This document shows, piece after piece, positions 4,903 to 9,983 of a stretch of 10,960 bases of DNA; position 1 is the first letter of the stretch, and every line of letters starts with the position of its first letter. A model generated the notes under the pieces. It had not been told where the DNA came from. It worked only from the letters and a program-made list of their open reading frames with translations, and did no database searches. The position numbers and the translations under genes are program-made. Source of the stretch: an uncultured Romboutsia sp. (lineage in GTDB: Bacteria > Bacillota > Clostridia > Peptostreptococcales > Peptostreptococcaceae); contig CALFLM010000015.1 of assembly GCA_937880075.1 (NCBI GenBank), positions 1 to 10,960 of the forward strand, given 5' to 3'.

Positions 4903-6186
4903 TTAATCCTCTTCGTATTCATCTTCTTCGTCACAATCTCCATTCATATCATCTATTCTACATTTATGTTTCTTACCACAGCAACCGCAAGTAACATAAA
5001 TATTTATAGGAGTATGAACAGTTATTGGTCCAATGTTATTAGTTGCATTTGATTGGTTATCGTTATTAGCATTTGATGTAGCTGTTGCATCTGCATCTGC
5101 ATCCGCATCTGTATCTACATCAGTGTCTACATCTGTGTCTGCTTCGGCTTCGGCTTCTACTTCTACATCTGTATCAGCTTCTGCGTCTGCTTCGGCTTCT
5201 GCTTCGGCTTCTGCGTCTGCTTCTGCATCAGCTTCTGCGTCTGCTTCTGCGTCGGCTTCGGCTTCTGCTTCGGCGTCTGCTTCTGCGTCGGCTTCGGCTT
5301 CTGCTTCGGCTTCTGCGTCTGCTTCGGCTTCTGCACATGCGTCTGCTTCTGCTTCGGCTTCGGCTTCTGCTTCTGCTTCTGCGTCTGCATCAGCATCAGC
5401 TTCTGCGTCTGCTTCTGCATCAGCATCAGCTTCTGCGTCTGCGTCGGCATCAGCGTCAGCTTCGGCTTCGGCTTCTGCTTCTGCACATGCGTCTGCATCA
5501 ACTTCTGCTTCTGCTTCTGCGTCGGCTTCGGCTTCGGCTTCTGAATCTGCGTCTGCTTCGGCTTCGGCTTCGGCTTCGGCTTCTGCTTCTGAATCTGCGT
5601 CTGCTTCGGCTTCGGCTTCGGCTTCGGCACATGCATCTGCTCTTGCTTCTACATCTACATCTGAATCTGCGTCGGCATCTGAATCTGCATCTGCATCTGA
5701 ATCTGCATCTGCTTCTGAATCTGCGTCGGCGTCTGAGTCTGCGTCTGAATCTGCGTCTGCTTCGGCTTCGGCATCAGCGTCTGCGTCAGCATCTGCATCT
5801 GCGTCTGCTTCGGCTTCGGCACATGCATCTGCATCTGCGTCTGCATCTGCGTCTGAATCTACATCTGCATCTGCTTTTGAATCTGAGTCTGCATCTGAAT
5901 CTGCGTCTACATCTGCTTCTGCTTCTGCATTTGCTTCCGCTTCAGCTTTTGCTTTTGCTTCTAATTCAGCTTCTAACATTGCTTTTAGTTTTGATTGTGA
6001 ATCCATATTAGATTCTAAATCCATATCTATATCTTCTTTATTTTTATGTTTTGGTTCTTTGTAATATTTATCATCTTTCATTTTTTTTCTTTTTTCTCTT
6101 TTTTCTTTAAGATGTCTTCTCTTTTCATTATCTAACTTATTTGATGATGGGGATACTCTTCTTGTCTCAACTTTTGGTTTTGGCAT
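4903..6186 (-). CDS. Acidic alternating-repeat protein (Ala-Asp/Glu)n with Cys-rich C-terminus
   Basis: The 427 residues form three parts. Residues 1-60 are strongly basic (EKRRHLKEKREKRKKMK, KEPKHKNK) with no signal peptide. Residues 72-367 alternate strictly: odd positions are mostly Ala, sometimes Ser, Val or Thr, and even positions are Glu or Asp with few exceptions (Lys, Asn, Arg, Cys). Four Cys (122, 186, 234, 284) interrupt it, always as DACAEAEA. Residues 371-427 hold an Asn-rich linker, NIGPITVHTPINIYV, a cluster TCGCCGKKHKC and an acidic tail. GGAGG at 6203-6199 precedes the ATG. The repeat DNA is much richer in G+C than neighbouring genes and uses GCC and GAC codons rarely seen nearby. 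Function is unknown. A structural role, for example in the spore coat or exosporium, or cation binding, is possible but unproven. Other frames are open here only because the repeat lacks stop triplets. Confidence 0.85.
   Translation of the reverse strand: MPKPKVETRRVSPSSNKLDNEKRRHLKEKREKRKKMKDDKYYKEPKHKNKEDIDMDLESNMDSQSKLKAMLEAELEAKAKAEAEANAEAEADVDADSDADSDSKADADVDSDADADADADACAEAEADADADADADADAEAEADADSDADSDADADSEADADSDADADSDADADSDVDVEARADACAEAEAEAEADADSEAEAEAEAEAEADADSEAEAEADAEAEAEVDADACAEAEAEAEADADADADAEADADAEADAEADADADAEAEAEAEAEAEADACAEAEADAEAEAEAEADAEADAEAEAEADAEADAEADAEADAEAEAEAEADAEADTDVEVEAEAEADTDVDTDVDTDADADADATATSNANNDNQSNATNNIGPITVHTPINIYVTCGCCGKKHKCRIDDMNGDCDEEDEYEED
5086..5973 (-). 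repeat. Degenerate hexanucleotide tandem repeat encoding (Ala-Asp/Glu)n
   Basis: About 148 consecutive six-base units of the form GCN-GAN (minus strand) run without loss of register. On the plus strand they read as mixtures of GCTTCG, GCTTCT, GCGTCT, GCATCT and GCATCA. Units with GAA and units with GAT or GAC cluster in blocks, which suggests local duplication. A GCACATGC variant recurs near 5334, 5484, 5628 and 5820. Such a tract should be prone to length change by slippage, always in multiples that keep the frame. Confidence 0.9.
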
Positions 6187-6215
6187 ATATTTGTTTCGCC
6201 TCCAGGAGTATTTGA

Positions 6216-6254
6216 TTAAGTAGATTATTTATCTACTTAATAATATATATTATT
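6216..6254. promoter_or_regulatory. Leader palindromes upstream of the acidic repeat gene
   Basis: TTAAGTAGAT (6216-6225) and ATCTACTTAA (6231-6240) form a perfect 10-bp inverted repeat around TATTT. It is abutted by a 16-bp palindrome AATAATATATATTATT (6239-6254). A further six-base dyad, TTTAGA and TCTAAA, lies at 6257-6262 and 6280-6285. The block sits between the pepT terminator and the GGAGG at 6203-6199, where the promoter of the repeat gene must be. It could be an operator or a leader hairpin. No clear -35/-10 pair and no sigma-E or sigma-K consensus was found. Confidence 0.45.
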
Positions 6255-6292
6255 TATTTAGACAGATTGTTACAGTTTATCTAAAATAATAT

Positions 6293-6344
6293 TAAATTTA
6301 AATAAAAAACAGCCCTATATAGGACTGCTTTTTATTTAAATTTA
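6293..6344 (-). terminator. Terminator of pepT
   Basis: A long inverted repeat has 25-base arms (6293-6317 and 6320-6344) differing at two positions. On the minus strand both differences are G-U pairs, so the RNA stem is fully paired; on the plus strand they are mismatches. The core GCAGTCC/GGGCTGT stem is followed on the minus strand by TTTTTTATTT. This polarity identifies it as the pepT terminator. Confidence 0.87.
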
Positions 6345-6353
6345 GCATATTTT

Positions 6354-7577
6354 TTATCTTTTCGCATATTTTTGTGATATTTTAACTATTAAATTTGAAC
6401 ACTTTTCTAATGCAATTATTGGGATACACTCATTTTTACTATGGAAATTAAGCCCTCCTGTAAATATATTTGGACACGGTAACCCCATAAATGATAGTCT
6501 AGCCCCATCTGTGCCACCTCTAATTGGCACTATTATTGGAGTTATATCACATTCCTTCATAGCTTCCTCCGCTATATCAACAATAAACTTAACAGGTTCT
6601 ACTTTTTCCTTCATATTATAGTATTGATCATTTATCTCTAACGTAACTCTTCCATTATATTTTTCACTTACTTTAGATATAGCATCTTTCATATATTGCT
6701 TTCTATGCTCAAATTTTTCCTTACTATGATCTCTTATTATATAAATCATAGTTGCATTTTCAACGTTTCCATTTATATCATTCAAATGATAGAATCCTTC
6801 ATATCCTTCTGTGGTTTCTGGTCTCTCACTCTGAGGTAACATTTGTGATATTTCTGTAGCTATATGTAAAGCATTTATCATCTTATTTTTTGCTGCCCCT
6901 GGATGTACATTTCTTCCCTGTATAGTTATCGTAGCTCCTGCCGCATTGAAGTTTTCATATTGAAGCTCTCCCATTATTCCACCATCAATAGTATATGCAT
7001 ACTTTGCACCAAACTTTTCAACATTAAATAAATCTGCCCCTCTACCTATTTCCTCATCTGGTGTAAATCCAATTTTTATATCCCCATGTTTTATTTCTGG
7101 ATTATTTACTAAATACTCTATTGCAGTAACTATTTCAGATATACCAGCCTTATCATCTGCACCTAGTAGTGTCGTCCCATCTGTAACAATTAAATCTTCA
7201 CCTATAAATTTTTTCAGGTCAGGATAATCTTTAGATGATGTTATTATATTTAATTCTTCATTTAAAACTATATCCCCACCATCATAATTTTTTATTATCT
7301 TTGGCTTAACATTTTTACCAGTAATATCTGGTGCAGTATCTAAATGTGATATAAATCCTATAGTTTCTACACCTTCTGTATTTCCTTTTAATGTTGCCAT
7401 AACATAACTATTTTCATCAATATGTGCATCTTCTAATCCTAAAGATTTAAGTTCCTCTACTAAATAATTAGCAAATATTCTTTGTCCTTCGCTTGATGGA
7501 CAATTTGAATTATTAGGATTTGCAGTTGTATCAAAAGTAACATATTTTAAAAATCTTTCAACTACCTTTTCTCTCAT
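6354..7577 (-). CDS. pepT: Peptidase T (tripeptide aminopeptidase)
   Basis: This 407-residue M20-family zinc aminopeptidase removes N-terminal residues from tripeptides in the cytoplasm. Residues matching the di-zinc site are present: SHLD (H78, D80), LLGADDKAG (D141), TPDEEIG (E175, E176), YTIDGG (D198) and NFHSKNE (H379). NVHPGAAKNKM in the dimerisation domain and PIRGGTDGARLSFMGLPCPN near the C-terminus are also typical. The start is the ATG at 7577-7575, six bases after AAAGGAAGGG; upstream in-frame codons to 7673 run through the promoter and the previous gene's terminator and are not used. It is flanked by terminators on both sides, so it is monocistronic. No sign of decay. Confidence 0.96.
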   Translation of the reverse strand: MREKVVERFLKYVTFDTTANPNNSNCPSSEGQRIFANYLVEELKSLGLEDAHIDENSYVMATLKGNTEGVETIGFISHLDTAPDITGKNVKPKIIKNYDGGDIVLNEELNIITSSKDYPDLKKFIGEDLIVTDGTTLLGADDKAGISEIVTAIEYLVNNPEIKHGDIKIGFTPDEEIGRGADLFNVEKFGAKYAYTIDGGIMGELQYENFNAAGATITIQGRNVHPGAAKNKMINALHIATEISQMLPQSERPETTEGYEGFYHLNDINGNVENATMIYIIRDHSKEKFEHRKQYMKDAISKVSEKYNGRVTLEINDQYYNMKEKVEPVKFIVDIAEEAMKECDITPIIVPIRGGTDGARLSFMGLPCPNIFTGGLNFHSKNECIPIIALEKCSNLIVKISQKYAKR

Positions 7578-7634
7578 ATTCAACCCTTCCTTTATATTTA
7601 TTGTTAAATTTTGTATATAAATATTGTTATAACC

Positions 7635-7640
7635 ATTATA
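7635..7640 (-). promoter_or_regulatory. -10 box of pepT
   Basis: A perfect TATAAT (minus strand, 7640-7635) lies in the short gap between the upstream terminator and the pepT start. No good -35 is seen 17 bases upstream, where the T-run of the preceding terminator lies. Confidence 0.5.
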
Positions 7641-7661
7641 ATATAATTTCCTTATACATAA

Positions 7662-7691
7662 AAAATAAAACACTATATAGTGTTTTATTTT
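7662..7691 (-). terminator. Terminator of the CBS-domain membrane protein gene
   Basis: AAAATAAAACACTA (7662-7675) and TAGTGTTTTATTTT (7678-7691) are perfect 14-bp arms around TA. On the minus strand the stem runs into TTTTATTTTTTAT. The stop codon (7692-7690) lies at the base of the stem. Confidence 0.82.
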
Positions 7692-8946
7692 ATGTGAAAA
7701 TTCTTACCTTTTTTATTCTATTTTTATCTAAACTTTCTATACAGAATTTTATATTATCTACCTCTATTACTTCATTTTCTTCAGGTAAGCGTTTTAGATG
7801 TCCTATTATATATCCACCTATAGAGTCAAATTCTTCAGATTCTAATCTTACACCTATGAGCTCATTTACATCTGTAATTTTTATACTACCTTCTACAATA
7901 TATTCATCTTCTTTTATTACTTGTATTTCTTCTTCTTCCTCATCATATTCATCTTCTATATCTCCAACTATTACTTCAACTAAATCTTCTATAGTTATAA
8001 GTCCTGATGTTCCTCCATACTCATCTACAACTATCGCCATTTGACTTTTTTCTATTTTCATTTCTTCAAGTAATTGTGTTATTTTCTTAAATTCATATGT
8101 GAAGAATGGCTCTCTTATATAGTCCTTTATATTAAAGCTTTGTATTTCTTCGTCACTTAAAAATATTATATCTTTTATATTTAAAACACCTATTATATCA
8201 TCTATCGATTCATTATATACAGGCATCCTACTAAACTTTTCATTTTTAAACATTTCTATTATTTCTTCATATTTATCTTCGCTATTTATAGCTATTATAT
8301 CTAACCTTTGTACCATAGCTTCTTTAGCTTGCATGTCACCAAATTGAAATACATTGTTTATTATTTGTCTTTCTTCTATTTCAAGAACACCTTCTTCGTG
8401 ACCAACATTTACCATAGTTTTTAACTCTTCTTCAGTTATATATGGTTGCGAACCTTTATCTTTAACACCTAATAGTTTAAATATAATATTTGTTATTATA
8501 TTAAATATCCACACTATAGGTCTAACTATAAATATTACTAACTTTATAGGCTTAGATACAAATACTGCCACTTTTTCAGAATTATTTGCAGCTATAGTTT
8601 TTGGAGTTATTTCTCCAAATATTAATACTAATACAGTCATAACTGCTGTTGCTAATGGAACAGCACCTGGCTTATCACCTAATATTTCCATAAATAAAGA
8701 TGTTGATATTGATGTTGCTGCTATATTAACAACATTATTTCCTACTAATATAGAACTTAATAATTTATTCGGTTCTTCTATTAAGTCACTAACTAATTTG
8801 GCTCCTTTTACTCCCTCTTCTTTCATATGTCTGATTCTTATTTTACTTAATGACATTAATGATGTTTCAGATGCAGAGAAGAAACCTGAACCTATAAGCA
8901 ATATTACTAAAATTGCAATTTGAATCAAAATACCGGTCGAATCCAA
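7690..8946 (-). CDS. CNNM/CorC-type membrane protein with CBS pair (hemolysin family, TlyC-like)
   Basis: The 418 residues show the standard HlyC/CorC architecture. An N-terminal DUF21/CNNM membrane domain (about 1-185) carries GSGFFSASETSLMSLSKIRI (19-38), LVGNNVVNIAATS and FGEITPKTIA (110-119). Two CBS domains follow (about 205-265 and 270-330), the second ending DEYGGTSGLITIEDLVEVI (308-326). A CorC/HlyC domain lies at about 345-416. Related proteins handle Mg2+ or divalent-cation export; 'hemolysin' is a historical label. An acidic stretch DEEEEE (335-340) links CBS2 to the last domain. The start is a TTG at 8946-8944: a stop lies two codons upstream in frame, GGAG is at 8961-8958, and the first membrane span begins right after. 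Which ion it moves cannot be read from sequence. Confidence 0.93.
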   Translation of the reverse strand: MDSTGILIQIAILVILLIGSGFFSASETSLMSLSKIRIRHMKEEGVKGAKLVSDLIEEPNKLLSSILVGNNVVNIAATSISTSLFMEILGDKPGAVPLATAVMTVLVLIFGEITPKTIAANNSEKVAVFVSKPIKLVIFIVRPIVWIFNIITNIIFKLLGVKDKGSQPYITEEELKTMVNVGHEEGVLEIEERQIINNVFQFGDMQAKEAMVQRLDIIAINSEDKYEEIIEMFKNEKFSRMPVYNESIDDIIGVLNIKDIIFLSDEEIQSFNIKDYIREPFFTYEFKKITQLLEEMKIEKSQMAIVVDEYGGTSGLITIEDLVEVIVGDIEDEYDEEEEEIQVIKEDEYIVEGSIKITDVNELIGVRLESEEFDSIGGYIIGHLKRLPEENEVIEVDNIKFCIESLDKNRIKKVRIFT

Positions 8947-8985
8947 CCTTTACCACACTCCTAATTTTTATTTTAATTTTAATAA

Positions 8986-9014
8986 ATTATATCATACTTA
9001 ACTGTATTTGGTAA
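8986..9014 (-). promoter_or_regulatory. Promoter of the CBS-domain membrane protein gene
   Basis: On the minus strand TTACCA (9014-9009, four of six to TTGACA) is followed after 17 bases by a perfect TATAAT (8991-8986). The leader to the TTG start is about 35 bases. Confidence 0.7.
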
Positions 9015-9275
9015 ATAATATAAACTCCTATAATTTCTTATATTATATTTTGCACTTTATATAACCAGTATTCAAATTATATTTTCACTTTTATATAAAT
9101 ATATATTATGATTTACAAGTTAATATAATAATATATATTTCAAATAGCCAATAATAAACAACATCTATATTCATATATTGACTCTATAGTTTTTGATAAA
9201 TTTAGACAAATATATTCAATAAATCTTTTTTATCTTAAAATTTGTCACATTTCGCCTTAATATTCATATGTTATA

Positions 9276-9306
9276 TTAAGAGAAACTTATTTAAGGTTTC
9301 TCTTAA
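9276..9306. repeat. 11-bp inverted repeat, orphan hairpin
   Basis: TTAAGAGAAAC (9276-9286) and GTTTCTCTTAA (9296-9306) are perfect arms around a 9-base loop. No U-run follows on the plus strand. TGTTATATT (9269-9277), a near-match to an extended -10, overlaps its left edge, so it may be an operator or the 5' hairpin of a transcript continuing to the terminator at 9418. Confidence 0.5.
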
Positions 9307-9332
9307 ATAACAAAAACTTCAAAATAAAACTC

Positions 9333-9361
9333 CTGTAAATATTTTAGTGATCGGATATAAA
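9333..9361 (+). promoter_or_regulatory. Weak candidate promoter for the first small RNA
   Basis: CTGTAA (9333-9338) and TATAAA (9356-9361) are separated by 17 bases. The -10 is five of six and the -35 three of six. Transcription would begin near 9368, at UUCUCCCC. Confidence 0.3.
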
Positions 9362-9367
9362 TAAAAA

Positions 9368-9418
9368 TTCTCCCCATATTTTAAACCACCTATTCATCCC
9401 CCCGTAGGTGGTTTTTTT
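9368..9418 (+). ncRNA. Candidate C-rich small RNA 1
   Basis: The 3' end is well defined by the terminator hairpin and T7 run ending at 9418; the 5' end is a guess from a weak promoter, and the transcript could start earlier, near 9280. It would contain an unpaired CUCCCC (9370-9375) and a hairpin whose 12-base loop UUCAUCCCCCCG holds six consecutive C. In such AT-rich DNA, C4 and C6 runs in single-stranded positions are conspicuous. Gram-positive small RNAs such as RsaE/RoxS use C-rich unpaired motifs to bind Shine-Dalgarno sequences; a similar action is inferred here. No coding frame with a ribosome site precedes the terminator, so it is not simply a gene end. Confidence 0.5.
9383..9418 (+). 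terminator. Terminator of candidate small RNA 1
   Basis: AAACCACCTA (9383-9392) pairs perfectly with TAGGTGGTTT (9405-9414), and T7 (9412-9418) follows. There is no plus-strand protein gene upstream in the window after the yfcE terminator. Confidence 0.88.
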
Positions 9419-9420
9419 AT

Positions 9421-9426
9421 TATAAT
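9421..9426 (+). promoter_or_regulatory. -10 box for candidate small RNA 2
   Basis: A perfect TATAAT lies just after the first terminator. Its -35 position would fall within the preceding hairpin and is not a good match. Start would be near 9433. Confidence 0.35.
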
Positions 9427-9432
9427 GTATAT

Positions 9433-9541
9433 AAAATAATAATTTGTTAATACTTATTACTGAGAGCAGAAATTGTATATCTCTCCCCCTAATAAGTATA
9501 TATGGAGTCTACAAACTACCCCTTGTAGACGCCACTTTTTT
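9433..9541 (+). ncRNA. Candidate C-rich small RNA 2
   Basis: Two stacked structures are visible. A long-range helix ATACTTATTA (9450-9459) with TAATAAGTAT (9490-9499) encloses a GAGAG/CTCTC stem (9462-9466, 9481-9485) and leaves CCCC (9486-9489) unpaired. A terminator hairpin with loop ACUACCCC then ends in T6. The order (CUCCCC motif, then a terminator with a C-rich loop) repeats that of the RNA just upstream. The 5' end is inferred from a TATAAT at 9421. CUGAGAG at 9460-9466 recalls the TPP riboswitch motif, but the other conserved parts are missing and no gene follows. Likely a trans-acting small RNA; no known family was recognised. Confidence 0.55.
9503..9541 (+). terminator. Terminator of candidate small RNA 2
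   Basis: TGGAGTCTACAA (9503-9514) pairs with TTGTAGACGCCA (9523-9534) with one A-G mismatch, loop ACTACCCC, then C and T6 (9536-9541). Confidence 0.87.
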
Positions 9542-9782
9542 AATTATATTCTAATTTAATTTTAGCCCCTTCCTTATCTTTTTGAAATATTACAATCAAT
9601 TTAGATAAAACTAATTCTTTCAGCTATTTAATATGACTTATTATTCCGATACTTATATTCTTACTATAGTTCTTTTGAGTATTTCTAGGAATCTCTTTTT
9701 CAAAATATATAGTAGTTTTTTCTATATAACTATTCAGTCCAATAACTCTACTTAACTTATGATTTCTAAGAATAAATTTCAT
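9540..9782 (-). pseudogene. Possible decayed small reading frame with one in-frame TAG
   Basis: From an ATG at 9782-9780 the frame encodes 52 residues, reaches TAG at 9626-9624, and continues in the same frame for 27 residues to TAA at 9542-9540. The product looks protein-like (IEKTTIYFEKEIPRN before the stop; FQKDKEGAKIKLEYN at the end) and uses the codons of neighbouring genes. The frame is also open about 20 codons upstream of the ATG. No ribosome site precedes the ATG. I do not recognise the family. It could be a gene remnant or chance openness. Confidence 0.3.
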
Positions 9783-9885
9783 ATTTATCTGCCATATTAA
9801 GTTAATTTTGTATAATATAATTATGATTATTTTACAAAATAACTTACTCTAAACATATATAAATTTTTTACTTAAATTACAATAT

Positions 9886-9913
9886 AAAAAGTCTCAAATT
9901 ATTGCGACTTTTT
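9886..9913 (-). terminator. Terminator of apbE
   Basis: AAAAAGTC (9886-9893) pairs with GACTTTTT (9906-9913); an inner CAA/TTG helix extends it across one mismatch with an ATTA loop. T5 follows on either strand, so it may work both ways. It lies about 70 bases beyond the apbE stop. Confidence 0.65.
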
Positions 9914-9983
9914 GTTATTTATATATTTATATTTTTTGCTATTTATTTTTATGTTAACCGATAAGTTAAATATTTAGTTTAAC

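Larger units (their letters stand above)
8947..9983. other. Gene-poor gap of about 1 kb
   Basis: No intact protein gene is supported here. From 8947 to 9014 is the leader and promoter of the minus-strand gene. From 9015 to 9275 the DNA is extremely AT-rich, with no frame over about 25 codons preceded by a ribosome site. From 9276 to 9541 is a run of hairpins, two of them good plus-strand terminators, interpreted as small RNA genes. From 9540 to 9782 is a possible decayed minus-strand frame. From 9783 to 9983 is AT-rich spacer with the apbE terminator. Confidence 0.8.

Noticed and set aside
4709..4906. Plus-strand frame for a hydrophobic 65-residue protein
   Set aside because: No Shine-Dalgarno before its ATG, and it lies antisense to a frame with AAAGGAG and a composition suited to the operon. 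Its hydrophobicity is the complement of Lys/Ser/Asn/Asp codons.
5086..5973. CRISPR array
   Set aside because: The repeats are six-base codon pairs without unique spacers of constant length; this is coding repeat DNA.
5033..6064. Long plus-strand frame encoding Ser-Ala repeats over the acidic repeat gene
   Set aside because: It exists because the complementary hexamer repeat lacks stop triplets. No ribosome site precedes it, whereas the minus frame has GGAGG, distinct terminal domains and a co-directional neighbour. Further open frames (Leu/Arg and Lys/Pro/Gln rich) over the same tract are shadows for the same reason.
7601..8044. Plus-strand frame across the pepT leader and the CBS-protein 3' end
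   Set aside because: Antisense shadow crossing a terminator and two convincing minus-strand features, with no ribosome site.
9460..9499. TPP riboswitch suggested by CUGAGAG
   Set aside because: The other conserved TPP elements are missing, the enclosing helices do not fit, and no plus-strand gene follows.
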